A stretch of 64,000 bases of DNA from Nonomuraea spiralis (lineage in GTDB: Bacteria > Actinomycetota > Actinomycetes > Streptosporangiales > Streptosporangiaceae). The notes under the pieces were generated by a model. The model worked only from the letters and a program-made list of their open reading frames with translations, did not search any database and had not been told where the DNA came from. The stretch covers positions 630,481-694,480 of the forward strand of contig NZ_BMRC01000001.1 of assembly GCF_014648435.1 (NCBI RefSeq), written 5' to 3'. Below are positions 9,779-18,205 of the stretch, in pieces; position 1 is the first letter of the stretch, and every line of letters starts with the position of its first letter. The position numbers were made by a program, and so were the translations under genes.

Positions 9779-9791
9779 AGACGAACCGTCT
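9779..9791. promoter_or_regulatory. Operator copy 2 for the TetR regulator
   Basis: AGACG-AAC-CGTCT, arms of 5 bp. It shares the ACGAACCGTCTCG core with copy 1 in the opposite orientation, centre to centre 57 bp. It lies in the -35 region of the TetR gene, whose likely -10 is TATCAT at 9808-9813. Confidence 0.65.
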
Positions 9792-9820
9792 CGTCTCGCT
9801 TGTGGTGTATCATGGCCGGC

Positions 9821-10426
9821 GTGAACAAGCCCGATCCCGCGCGCCGCAGCGAGCGTTCCCGGCAGGCGATCCTCCAGGCGGCCAGGGAACTGGTCTCCGA
9901 GGTGGGATACGCCAAGGTGTCCATCGAGGCGATCGCCGCGCGGGCGGGCGTCGGCAAGCAGACGATCTACCGGTGGTGGCGTTCCAAGGGGGCCGTGGTC
10001 TTCGACTCCTTCCTCGCGCTGAGCGAGGGCGGCGACGCGAGCGACGGGGACGGCGGGAGCGTGGTGCTGCCCGACACGGGCGACATCGAGGCCGATCTGA
10101 AGACCGTCATGCGGGCCACCGTGGCGGAGTTCGCCGACCCGGGCTTCGAGGCGCCGATCAGGGCGCTCAACCTGGAGATCGTCAACGATCCCGAGCTGGC
10201 CGCCCAATACCGCGACAAGCTGGCGGCCCCGGTCGACGAGGCCAAGAAGGCCCGCCTGCGCAGCGCCCAGCGTGCCGGGCAGATCGCCGCCGACGCCGAC
10301 CTCGACCTGGCGCTCGAACTGCTCTACGCCCCCCTCTACCAGCGCTGGCTGCTGCGCTCCGGCCCGCTCACCCCGCAGTACGCCGACGCGCTGGTCGACC
10401 TCGCGCTCAAGGCGCTGCGCCCCTGA
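9821..10426 (+). CDS. TetR-family transcriptional regulator
   Basis: A 201-residue TetR regulator. The N-terminal helix-turn-helix (about residues 12-58) has the family signature VSIEAIAARAGVGKQTIYRWWRSKG; the C-terminal half is a TetR_C-type helical ligand domain. The GTG at 9821 is chosen because TATCAT ends 7 nt before it, giving a leaderless start; an ATG at 9812 in frame would overlap that hexamer and has no Shine-Dalgarno. It probably represses itself and the divergent dehydrogenase through the paired inverted repeats in the intergenic region. The inducer is unknown. Confidence 0.88.
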   Translation: MNKPDPARRSERSRQAILQAARELVSEVGYAKVSIEAIAARAGVGKQTIYRWWRSKGAVVFDSFLALSEGGDASDGDGGSVVLPDTGDIEADLKTVMRATVAEFADPGFEAPIRALNLEIVNDPELAAQYRDKLAAPVDEAKKARLRSAQRAGQIAADADLDLALELLYAPLYQRWLLRSGPLTPQYADALVDLALKALRP

Positions 10427-10439
10427 GACCCGGCGGGGG

Positions 10440-11459
10440 TCAACGCCTGCCCGGAGCCGTACGGGTGAGGTCGGCCTCGATGTGAGTCACGGCGGTCATC
10501 GCGCCGTGGGCCAGCAGGTAGACGGTGCAGTGGTCGCTCAGCCGGCGGTCGGTGGCCCGCCAGTCCGCGACCTGCTCGTCGGTGACGGCCTCGGGGGCCA
10601 GGCCCGCCAGGATCGCCACCCGCGCCCCCGCCCGTTCCACCCCCGGCAGCGCCGCGAGCGGCTCCTCCAGCGGCCCGGTCTCCGGCAGGCGGCGGCCCCG
10701 GTGCTCGGCGATCACCCGGGACACCGTCTCGGCGGCGGCGGGCGTCAGCAGCCCCGCGCCCTGGGCCGCCGTGGCGGCCAGCGCCGCGTACGCCCGCCCG
10801 ATAGGCGACCCGTCCGCCCACGCGGGCGGCTCCTGCGCGGGCAGCCCGTCCAGCAGCGGCAGCGTGGTTCCGGGGCGCAGGTCCTGACCCGGCTCCCGCA
10901 GGACGGGAGCCCCCTCGAACGGCGGCAGGTCGGCCGGGTCCAGCGTGCCCGGCGTCAGCCCCGCGGGCAGCATGGCGGCCGCCACCCGGTCGATGAAGTG
11001 CGTGAACAGCAGCGTGCCCAGGAACTCCGCGGCCCGCGCCCCGGCGAACGGCGCCTCCAGCGGCTCGCGCGCCGCCAGCCCGGTGGAGGCGGCCCACTCC
11101 AGCAGCGCCGCGCGGTCCGGGTCCGCCGGAGGCTCCCCGCGTCCGGCGGCCTCGGCCAGCTCGGCCTCCCCCAGCAGGCGCAGCACGGCCAGGAACGCCT
11201 CGACGTCGTAGTCCAGGCCGTTGGCCCGCGCCGCGCCCAGCGCCACCAGCGTCTTGTCCACCGCGGGCGCCTCGCCGGCCAGCTGGGACTCGCGCATGAG
11301 CGACCAGCCCGCCGCCATCAGCTCGGGCGCGGGCGACATCATCGCCACCGCCGGGCCGATGCTGCTGAACTCGGCGTCCACCTGGGCGTACACCTGCGCC
11401 AGCAGGCCCTTGGCGCGCTCCTGGGGGATCGGGGTGACATGACGGATGAGCGATGACAT
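10440..11459 (-). CDS. AhpD/carboxymuconolactone decarboxylase-like protein lacking the Cys pair
   Basis: A 339-residue protein. Residues 1-100 resemble the AhpD-like helical fold (PERAKGLLAQVYAQ ... MRESQLAGEAPAVDKTLVALGAARANGLDYDVEAF). In active family members the last segment carries E...CxYC...H; here the cysteines are replaced (RANGLDYDVEAF), so peroxidase or decarboxylase chemistry through that site is unlikely. The C-terminal 200 residues are helical and unassigned. The ATG at 11459 has AAGGA 8 nt upstream. It follows the amino-sugar operon on the same strand after 149 bp and may be the last gene or a separate unit. Confidence 0.6.
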   Translation of the reverse strand: MSSLIRHVTPIPQERAKGLLAQVYAQVDAEFSSIGPAVAMMSPAPELMAAGWSLMRESQLAGEAPAVDKTLVALGAARANGLDYDVEAFLAVLRLLGEAELAEAAGRGEPPADPDRAALLEWAASTGLAAREPLEAPFAGARAAEFLGTLLFTHFIDRVAAAMLPAGLTPGTLDPADLPPFEGAPVLREPGQDLRPGTTLPLLDGLPAQEPPAWADGSPIGRAYAALAATAAQGAGLLTPAAAETVSRVIAEHRGRRLPETGPLEEPLAALPGVERAGARVAILAGLAPEAVTDEQVADWRATDRRLSDHCTVYLLAHGAMTAVTHIEADLTRTAPGRR

Positions 11460-11608
11460 GACGCTTCCTTCCGGGCGGGGTTCGGCGGAGTCACGATCAT
11501 CGCCGTACGGGCCGCGGCCGGTCGTCGTCCCGGAGGAGACACCTGGGACTACTCCCCCGGCAGCACGGTCGCGCCCGCGTACGACCGGAGGCGGAAGGCC
11601 AGGTCGCG

Positions 11609-12532
11609 TCAGCTTCCGTGGAGGGCCGTGAAGCGGTCGTGGGCGGCCCGGTCGCCCAGCCGGTCGAGGGCGGCCAGCCAGCACGCCCCGGCCGCGCCGT
11701 CGCGGGCGGTCGTCACCTCCCGCCCGCCCAGCCGGGCCAGGACCGCCGTGCGCACCGGGCCGTCCGCCGTCAGGACGCCGCCCGCCAGCACGAGCGGCCC
11801 CTCGCCGGACAGCCGGGCCGCCGTCGCGGTCAGCCGCCGCGCCGCCTCGGCGACGATGCCGGCCGCGTCCCCGTCCCCGGCCGCCGCCGCCCGCGTGACC
11901 AGCGGCGCGGCGGCGGCCAGCAGCATGCGGTCGGCCTGCGCCAGCCGTACGATGCCGTCGGCCCGCCGCCGGGGCTCGCCCGTCACGCCGAAGTGCCCGC
12001 TGACCAGCTCCACCAGCGGCCCGTACGGCAGGCCGGCGTCCAGGGCGCGGACGGCCGCGCGCACCCCGGCCCGGCCGATCCAGAACCCGCCGCCCTCGTC
12101 GCCGAGCAGCCAGCCGAGCCCGTCGGCGACCGCCGTGACCGCGCGGCCGGAGAACCGGGCCGCCGCCGCGCCCGTCCCGGCGAGCAGCAGCGTGCCGGTG
12201 GGCGCGGCGGTCCCGGCCGCGTACGAGACCTCCACGTCCCCGGCCGTGCGCGGCGGCTCGGCGATGCCGCACTCGGCCCACACCCGTGCCAGGACCTGGG
12301 CGAAGTCGTCGTCCCCGCCCGCGACCCCGGCCACGGAGGCGGCCACCAGGCGCGGGTCCAGGCCGTCGAGCGCGCGGCGCAGGGCCTGCCCGATCGCCGC
12401 GGCGGCGGCCGTGGCGCCGTGCGCGGCCGGGTTGCCCGGACCGGCGGTGCCGTGGCCCAGCCTGGTGCCGTCCGCGGCGTGGACGGCGGCGCGGGTGGTG
12501 GTGCCGCCGGCGTCCACACCGGCGAACAACAT
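11609..12532 (-). CDS. N-acetylglucosamine kinase-like sugar kinase (BadF/BadG family)
   Basis: A 307-residue ASKHA-fold kinase. The N-terminal phosphate-1 motif is GVDAGGTTTRAAV, followed by LLLAGTGAAA (phosphate-2) and GDEGGGFWIGRAG, as in eukaryotic-type N-acetylglucosamine kinases. It would phosphorylate an amino sugar in the cytoplasm with ATP. Its ATG overlaps the stop of the preceding gene (TGATG), so the two are translationally coupled. It is the last gene of the RpiR-led transport operon. The exact sugar is inferred from family only. Confidence 0.82.
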   Translation of the reverse strand: MLFAGVDAGGTTTRAAVHAADGTRLGHGTAGPGNPAAHGATAAAAAIGQALRRALDGLDPRLVAASVAGVAGGDDDFAQVLARVWAECGIAEPPRTAGDVEVSYAAGTAAPTGTLLLAGTGAAAARFSGRAVTAVADGLGWLLGDEGGGFWIGRAGVRAAVRALDAGLPYGPLVELVSGHFGVTGEPRRRADGIVRLAQADRMLLAAAAPLVTRAAAAGDGDAAGIVAEAARRLTATAARLSGEGPLVLAGGVLTADGPVRTAVLARLGGREVTTARDGAAGACWLAALDRLGDRAAHDRFTALHGS

Positions 12533-13557
12533 CACCGGACGAGCCGCGCCGCGCCGGGCGCGAGCGTGAGGACCGGGCCGCACGCCTGGTAGGAGCCGGA
12601 CGCCGGGTCGAAGGACTCGGTGATCCCGTCGATCGTGACCTCGACCGGCCGGTCGAAGCGGGCGTTGCAGACGAACCGCTGCCGCTCGCCGTAGTGGCCG
12701 ACCAGGACGTCGCCCGTGTGCTCGACCGACGTCCACTCCGTCAGCTCGGCCGCCACCGGGCGCAGCCAGCCGAGGTTGAGGTCGCGCACGATGCCGTAGC
12801 GCTCGGTCGGGACGCCGTCGCCGTCGATGAGCGCCGGGTGGAAGCCCTCGCCGCGCGCCGGGTCGGGCGTCCAGTAGGTGAAGTACTGGATGCCGGTGTA
12901 CCCGTAGGCCAGGGCGGTGTTGACCTGCCAGGCCAGCTCGGCGGCCGACGGCTCGCGGTGGCCGTCGTAGGCCAGCGTCTGGACGTGCATCCAGGCGGGC
13001 AGCCCGGCCCGGCGGGCGTGCTCGCGGACGGTGGCCAGGTCGCCGAAGTAGCCCTCGTCGAAGCCGTCCGCCAGGAACGGGTAGCGGTCGAAGGAGAGCA
13101 CGTCGGGGCGGACCAGCCGGGCGAACTCCCCCACGTACGCGTCGTAGGGCCCGGTGGCGTGGCTCGGCAGCAGGTTGCTGTAGGCGAACGCGCCCGCCGC
13201 GCGTACGGCGGCGACCCCCTCCGCCACCCGCGCGAACTGCCCGGCCTCCGGCTCGTCCATGAGGCTGACGCCCCGGAAGGAGCGGAAGGTTCGGTAGTCG
13301 TCGACGACCTGGGCGAGCAGCGGCGCGGGGTCCACGTCCAGGTCGCGCATGAGTACGTCCACGCGCGGGTCCGAGGCGACCAGCACGCCCAGCCCGGCCT
13401 CCTCGGCCAGGGCCAGTGTGTGCCGCAGGATGACGCGGTCGGCGAGGTAGTTGCCGGTGATGACCAGGTCGATCCCGGCCTCGGCGATCTGCCGGTAGCG
13501 GGCGCCCGTCGTCTCGTGGGGAGGGGGCGGCCAGAAGACGGCGATGGTCAGGTTCAC
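12532..13557 (-). CDS. Cytoplasmic glycoside hydrolase-like TIM-barrel protein
   Basis: A 341-residue protein with no signal peptide. The order of elements (ITGNYL, VLVASDPR, GVSLMDEP, VLSFDRYPF, WMHVQTL, GIQYFTYW, then a beta-rich end) fits a glycosidase TIM barrel with a C-terminal beta domain. The Asp-Glu in LMDEP sits where such enzymes keep the acid/base. I cannot assign a numbered family. The GTG at 13557 overlaps the upstream stop by 4 nt (GTGA). Position between the SIS and kinase genes suggests it releases or processes an imported amino-sugar oligomer inside the cell. Confidence 0.7.
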   Translation of the reverse strand: MNLTIAVFWPPPPHETTGARYRQIAEAGIDLVITGNYLADRVILRHTLALAEEAGLGVLVASDPRVDVLMRDLDVDPAPLLAQVVDDYRTFRSFRGVSLMDEPEAGQFARVAEGVAAVRAAGAFAYSNLLPSHATGPYDAYVGEFARLVRPDVLSFDRYPFLADGFDEGYFGDLATVREHARRAGLPAWMHVQTLAYDGHREPSAAELAWQVNTALAYGYTGIQYFTYWTPDPARGEGFHPALIDGDGVPTERYGIVRDLNLGWLRPVAAELTEWTSVEHTGDVLVGHYGERQRFVCNARFDRPVEVTIDGITESFDPASGSYQACGPVLTLAPGAARLVR

Positions 13558-14300
13558 AGTGCACCGGTCCTGATCCGGCCGGCGTAGCGGGCCACGAGGG
13601 CGTCGTTGTGCGCGTCGGCGCCGGGGATGTTGGCCGACAGGTAGACCGGCGGGACCGCGCCGTCCGACCGGAGCTCGCCGATCGCCTCGGCCACCATGAG
13701 CTGGACGATCAGCGCCGAGGTGATCGAGGAGATGCCGCAGACGGGGCCGTGCTCGGTCGGCAGGACGGCGTCGCCGTACGGGGCCAGGTTGTCGATCACG
13801 ATGTCGGCCAGCTCGAACAGCCGCTCCCCCGACGGATGCCGCGAGGTGATGGCGGTCGAATGGGCCAGGGACGTGATCGCGATGAGCGGCAGGCCGCGCT
13901 CCTTGACCAGCCGGGCCATCTCCACGGTCGAGCCGTTGCCGCCCGAGTTGGAGGCGATCAGGAACGCGTCGGACGGCTCCACCGTGTGCAACGCCAGCAC
14001 CTGGTGCGCGGTGAGCGGGTCACGCTCGGCCAGCGGGTCGAAGGCGCCGGGATCGGCCGAGCCCAGCACCACCGGGTCGCGCAGGGTGAGCCGGTTGGTC
14101 GGGATGAGCCCGCCCGCCCGGCCCGCGACCTCCAGCGCCACGGCCTCGGAATGTCCCGTGCCGTAGGCGTGCAGGACGCCGCCGGCGCGCACGGTGGCGG
14201 CGATCAGCGTGCCCGCGCGTCTGATGAGGGGCAACTGTTCGCCCGCCAACAGGTCCAATCGGGCGCGTGCCTCGTCGGCGAAAGCCATCACAAGATCCAT
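13554..14300 (-). CDS. SIS-domain sugar isomerase-like protein (UPF0309 type)
   Basis: A 248-residue single SIS (sugar isomerase) domain protein. AYGTGHSEAVALEVAGRAGG and FLIASNSGGNGSTVEMA are the two phospho-sugar-binding loops. Proteins of this type sit in amino-sugar loci and are thought to bind or isomerise phosphorylated amino sugars. The ATG at 14300 has GAGGA 10 nt upstream. It is followed by an overlapping glycosidase-like gene and preceded by the transporter, so it belongs to the same operon. Confidence 0.82.
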   Translation of the reverse strand: MDLVMAFADEARARLDLLAGEQLPLIRRAGTLIAATVRAGGVLHAYGTGHSEAVALEVAGRAGGLIPTNRLTLRDPVVLGSADPGAFDPLAERDPLTAHQVLALHTVEPSDAFLIASNSGGNGSTVEMARLVKERGLPLIAITSLAHSTAITSRHPSGERLFELADIVIDNLAPYGDAVLPTEHGPVCGISSITSALIVQLMVAEAIGELRSDGAVPPVYLSANIPGADAHNDALVARYAGRIRTGAL

Positions 14301-14310
14301 AAAAGTGTCC

Positions 14311-15114
14311 TCAACGGTTCATGCCGGCGGTCAGCCCGGCGACGATCTGGCGCGTGGCCAGGACGAACAGCACGACCAGGGGGATCGTCGTCATCACCAG
14401 GCCGGCGAAGAGCGTGCCCCAGTCGTTCTGGAACTGGCCGAAGAAGTGGGTGAGGCCGACCGGCAGGGTCAGCTTGCTCTCGTCCCGCATCAGGACCAGG
14501 GGGTAGAAGAAGTCATTCCAGATCGGCACGAACTGGAAGACCACCACGGTGGCCAGCGCCGGCCGTACCAGCGGGAGCATCACGTGCCAGAAGGTCGCGA
14601 ACGGCCCCGCGCCGTCCAGGGCGGCGGCCTCGTCCAGCTCGTGCGGGAGCTGGCGGAAGAACGCGGTCAGCACGAACACGTTGAACGGCACCGACCCGGC
14701 CGCGTAGACCAGGATCAGCCCGGTCAGCGAGTCGACCAGCCCCATGCTCTCCAGCAGGTAGAACAGCGGCAGCACGCCGAGATGGGCGGGCAACGTCATG
14801 CCGGAGATGAAGTAGGCGCCGAACAGCCCGCGCCCCTTGAACTCCCGGCGCCCCAGCGGGTACGCCGCCAGCAAGGACACGACGGCCCCCAGCAACACCG
14901 AGCAGACCACGACGATCGCCGAGTTGACCACGTACGTGGAGAAGGACGCCTCCGTCCACGCCTTGACGTAGTTGCCGAACCCGGTGGGCCAGCCGATCGG
15001 CCGGTCGAAGATCTCGCTGGTCGGCCGGAGCGAGCTGAGCAGCATGACGAGCAGCGGGGCCATGGAGAAGGCGGCGTAGCCCCAGAGCAGGATCCTGATG
15101 CCGAGGGCCCTCAC
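14311..15114 (-). CDS. Sugar ABC transporter permease (MalG type)
   Basis: A 267-residue inner-membrane permease with six predicted membrane segments and the EAA loop (ELDEAAALDGAGPFATFWHVMLPLVRPAL), which contacts the ATPase. The GTG at 15114 overlaps the stop of the first permease by 4 nt. It forms the transport channel with the upstream permease. No ATPase gene is in the operon, so a shared MsiK-type ATPase encoded elsewhere probably powers it, as is usual in actinomycetes. Confidence 0.9.
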   Translation of the reverse strand: MRALGIRILLWGYAAFSMAPLLVMLLSSLRPTSEIFDRPIGWPTGFGNYVKAWTEASFSTYVVNSAIVVVCSVLLGAVVSLLAAYPLGRREFKGRGLFGAYFISGMTLPAHLGVLPLFYLLESMGLVDSLTGLILVYAAGSVPFNVFVLTAFFRQLPHELDEAAALDGAGPFATFWHVMLPLVRPALATVVVFQFVPIWNDFFYPLVLMRDESKLTLPVGLTHFFGQFQNDWGTLFAGLVMTTIPLVVLFVLATRQIVAGLTAGMNR

Positions 15115-15995
15115 GCCTTCCTCCTGAGGACCCGCTCCAGCAGCAGCGTCGAGCCGAAGATGAAGGTGAACATGAAGACCGCCAGCGCCGACGAGGTGCC
15201 CAGCGCGTTGACGTCGCCCGAGGCGAAGGCCGTCCGGTAGAACAGCAGGCCGAGCACGTCCGTGGCGCCGGCCGGGCTGCCGTTGGAGCCGCCGAGCGCG
15301 TACACCAGGGCGAAGGTGCCCATGCTGCCGATGAAGCTGAGGATGGTGATCGTGGCCATCGCCGGCTTGAGCAGCGGCAGCGTGATGCGCCAGAACACCT
15401 GTCCGGGGCCGGCGCCGTCGGTCCTGGCGGCCTCGGCGTACTCCTGGGGGATGCCGCCGAGGGCGGCGCTGAACAACAACATCGGGAAGCCCACCCACTG
15501 CCAGGAGGTGATCAGGATGACGGTCGGCAGCGCGGTGTCCGGGTCGCCCAGCCACGGCATCGCCAGGCCGAGCGGCTTGAGCAACATGTTGACCGGGCCG
15601 AAGGAGGGGCTGAGCAGCAGGGTCCACAGGTAGCCGATGACCAGGGGGTTGACCAGGTACGGCAGCGCGAACATGGTCTGCAGCGCCCGCTTGCCGCGCC
15701 GCGCCCGCGACAGCGCCAGCGCGAAGAGCAGGCCCAGCGTGTTCTGCACCAGCATGGAGCCGGCGAACAACAGGAAGTTGTGCCCGAGCGCCGGCAGGAG
15801 GTGGTCGAGGAATGCCTCCGACAGCAGGCCGGCGTAGTTGTCCAGCCCGGCGGGGCCGTCACGCAGGGTGCCCTTCCAGGAGAAGAAGCTGTAGCTCAGG
15901 CCGGTGAACAGCGGGTAGACCACGAAGATCGAGTACAGGAGGAAGGCGGGGATCAGGAACAGGTACGACGATCCCCGCCGCGAACCTAGAGCCAT
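15111..15995 (-). CDS. Sugar ABC transporter permease (MalF type)
   Basis: A 294-residue permease with six membrane segments (first at about residues 12-32) and the EAA loop EYAEAARTDGAGPGQVFWRITLPLLKPA. It pairs with the MalG-type permease that overlaps its stop. Its own start overlaps the end of the binding-protein gene by 10 nt, which implies tight co-translation. Confidence 0.9.
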   Translation of the reverse strand: MALGSRRGSSYLFLIPAFLLYSIFVVYPLFTGLSYSFFSWKGTLRDGPAGLDNYAGLLSEAFLDHLLPALGHNFLLFAGSMLVQNTLGLLFALALSRARRGKRALQTMFALPYLVNPLVIGYLWTLLLSPSFGPVNMLLKPLGLAMPWLGDPDTALPTVILITSWQWVGFPMLLFSAALGGIPQEYAEAARTDGAGPGQVFWRITLPLLKPAMATITILSFIGSMGTFALVYALGGSNGSPAGATDVLGLLFYRTAFASGDVNALGTSSALAVFMFTFIFGSTLLLERVLRRKA

Positions 15996-17221
15996 CCGGA
16001 CACACTCTTGTCGAGCTGTTCGGCCGCCTGCCTGGGAGTGACGCGGCCCAGCAACATCTCCTGCAGCGCCTTGGAGAACACGGCGGCGGAGGAGGGGTTG
16101 CCGTAGGCGAACTCGTTCATGAAGTAGGTCGCGCCGTGCTGGCCGAAGGTGGTGGACACCTCACTGAGCAGCGGGTCCTTGGGGGTGACGCCGGGCACGG
16201 CGGAGAAGGTGCGCAGGGTGTCGGTGAAGAGCTGGCCGTACTCCTTGGAGGCCAGCCAGGCGGCGAACTTCAGGGCCTCGGCCTTGTGCTTGGTCTTGAC
16301 GTTGACGCCGTACGAGCCGTCGGTGAAGCCGGGCATGAGCCCCGGTCCCTCGGGCGTGGGCGGGGTGAAGACGCCCAGCTCGACGCCCTTGGCGTTCTCG
16401 CCGAAGAAGTTCAGCTCCCACAGGCCGCCGGGGAACATGGCCGCCTTGCCGGAGGAGAACAGGATCTGCGCGTCGGTGTAGGAGACGCCGGCCATGTCCT
16501 CCGGGAAGTACGGCTTGAGCTTGTTGAGCCGGTCGATGCCCTCGACGAAGCGCGGGTCGGCGAACTTCTTCCTCTTGGCCTTCACATCGGCGAGGAACTC
16601 GTTGCCGCCCCAGGTGGCGGTGCCGAAGATGCTGGCCACGATCGGCAACATCCAGTCGTCCTTGCCGCCGAACGCGAACGGCACGATCCCCTTGGCCTTC
16701 AGCTTCTCGGCGGAGGAGATCATCTCGTCGTAGGTCTTCGGCGGGGTGATGCCGTTGTCCGCGAAGATCTTCTTGTTGTAGATCACCTGGAGGGTCTGCT
16801 GGGCGAACGGTACGCCGTACACCTTGCCGTCCTTGTCGCCCTTGGCGTAGCTCAGGACGTTCGGGTCGTAGGCGGCCAGGCCGGGCACGTCCTTGGTGTC
16901 GAGCGGGAGCAGCCGGCCGGCCTCGACCAGGGGTTGCAGGTTGGCGCCCGCGCGCAGCCAGGCCAGGTCGGGCCCCTGGTCGCCGGCCAGGCCGGTGGAC
17001 AGGATCGTGTCGTACTCGGTCGCGGTGGTGAAGGCGCGGGCATCGACGTCGATCCCGGGGTGGGACTTCTCGTACTCGGCGAACATCTTGTCGTAGTTCG
17101 CGTCGGGACCCCATCCCCAGACGGAGAGGGTGATCTTGCCTTCCTCGGTACGGGGGGTGGCCGAGGGGGCACAGGCGGTGACCGCCATCGCCAAGGCGAC
17201 AGCGGCGGCGGCAAGGCGCAT
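15986..17221 (-). CDS. Sugar-binding lipoprotein of an ABC transporter
   Basis: A 411-residue family 1 solute-binding protein. The signal peptide ends in a lipobox (AVTAC, Cys17), so the mature protein is anchored to the outer face of the membrane. Family features follow (TLSVWGWG, PDLAWLRAG, YGVPFAQQTLQVIYNKKIF, SSGKAAMFPGGLWE). It would capture the sugar and hand it to the two permeases. The ATG at 17221 has AGGAG 6 nt upstream and starts 8 nt after the RpiR gene ends. Confidence 0.92.
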   Translation of the reverse strand: MRLAAAAVALAMAVTACAPSATPRTEEGKITLSVWGWGPDANYDKMFAEYEKSHPGIDVDARAFTTATEYDTILSTGLAGDQGPDLAWLRAGANLQPLVEAGRLLPLDTKDVPGLAAYDPNVLSYAKGDKDGKVYGVPFAQQTLQVIYNKKIFADNGITPPKTYDEMISSAEKLKAKGIVPFAFGGKDDWMLPIVASIFGTATWGGNEFLADVKAKRKKFADPRFVEGIDRLNKLKPYFPEDMAGVSYTDAQILFSSGKAAMFPGGLWELNFFGENAKGVELGVFTPPTPEGPGLMPGFTDGSYGVNVKTKHKAEALKFAAWLASKEYGQLFTDTLRTFSAVPGVTPKDPLLSEVSTTFGQHGATYFMNEFAYGNPSSAAVFSKALQEMLLGRVTPRQAAEQLDKSVSGWL

Positions 17222-17229
17222 GGGGGCTC

Positions 17230-18093
17230 CTAGCGTGGGGGCAGGCGGTGCTTGGCGACCGCCTCGGTGGCGGCGGTCAGCAATTGGTTGCTGGTCTCGA
17301 GGGTGCGCTGGACGACGCCGATGTAGAGGCAGTCCAGGACGAGCATCTGGGTGTGGCGGGCGGCCACCCCGCCGGCCCGGAAGGGGGTGTCCTGCGCGGC
17401 CGTGGTCAGGACGATGTCGGCGGCCTCGGCCAGCGGGCTGCGCGGGAAGTTGGTGACGGCGATGGTGGTGGCGCCGCGTTCCTTGGCGATGGTCATCGGT
17501 TCGACCACCTCGGCCGTGGTGCCCGTGTGGGAGATGCCGAGTGCCACGTCCTGGTGGTCGCGCGCGTTGGCGCTGCAGACGGCGCTGTGCACGTCGGTCC
17601 ACAGCGCGCCGGGCCGGCCGATGGCGTGCAGCCGCAGGTGCAGGTCCATGGCCACACCGGCGCTGCCCGCCACCGCGAAGAAGTCGATGAACCGGGCGCC
17701 CACGAGGGCGGCTGCGGCCCGGTCCACCGAGTCGAGGTCGAGCTGGGCCGCGGTCTCCTCCATCGCGCGCATGTCGCTGGCCAGGAGGCTGCGCAGCACC
17801 AGGCTCGTGGGGTCGTCCGGGGAGAAGGCGATCAGGCCAGGCTCGCGCGGGGTGGCGTCGTTGCGTCCGAGCTCGGCCGCCAGCGCCAGCCTGAGTTCGG
17901 GGTAACCGGCCAGGCCCAGCTCGCGGCAGAAGCGCGTGACGGTGGTGAGCGAGGTGCCGCACCGCTCCGCCAGTTCGCTGATGGTCGAGGCGGCCACGGC
18001 GGCGGGCTCGGCGAAGATCACCTCGGCGATGCGCCGGTGGGTGGCCGTGAGGGTGGGCTCGACTCCTCGGATTCTGGCCAGGATCGGTGACAT
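17230..18093 (-). CDS. RpiR/MurR-family transcriptional regulator (HTH_6 plus SIS)
   Basis: A 287-residue regulator. Residues 1-80 form the RpiR helix-turn-helix (STISELAERCGTSLTTVTRFCRELGLAGYPELR); residues about 115-250 are an SIS domain that would sense a phosphosugar. The ATG at 18093 lies 7 nt after a GATTGT -10, so the mRNA is probably leaderless; the reading frame stays open upstream to 18258 but crosses the promoter. It heads the transport operon and probably controls it through an inverted repeat upstream of the promoter. The effector is likely a phosphorylated amino sugar made by the operon's kinase (inference). Confidence 0.88.
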   Translation of the reverse strand: MSPILARIRGVEPTLTATHRRIAEVIFAEPAAVAASTISELAERCGTSLTTVTRFCRELGLAGYPELRLALAAELGRNDATPREPGLIAFSPDDPTSLVLRSLLASDMRAMEETAAQLDLDSVDRAAAALVGARFIDFFAVAGSAGVAMDLHLRLHAIGRPGALWTDVHSAVCSANARDHQDVALGISHTGTTAEVVEPMTIAKERGATTIAVTNFPRSPLAEAADIVLTTAAQDTPFRAGGVAARHTQMLVLDCLYIGVVQRTLETSNQLLTAATEAVAKHRLPPR

Positions 18094-18100
18094 GGGAGGA

Positions 18101-18144
18101 ACAATCTCGCTTTCCCGATGTGATGTCAATAGTTCACATTGAAC
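18101..18144 (-). promoter_or_regulatory. Promoter and probable operator of the RpiR-led operon
   Basis: Reading leftwards: TTGACA at 18129-18124, a 17-bp spacer, GATTGT at 18106-18101, then 7 nt to the ATG. Just upstream of the -35, GTTCA-CAT-TGAAC at 18132-18144 is a perfect inverted repeat that could bind RpiR; it also lies upstream of the divergent nucleotidase gene. Confidence 0.65.
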
Positions 18145-18205
18145 GCCCAATGTTAGAAAATTTCCCCCTTGTGCGGAGTGTTGGGAGTATGTCACTTTCG
18201 ACGCC

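Noticed and set aside
8784..9779. Upstream extension of the AfsR-like frame, giving a 1379-residue protein
   Set aside because: The extension overlaps the dehydrogenase gene in another frame and is low-complexity Arg/Pro sequence; the conserved winged helix starts at the GTG at 8783.
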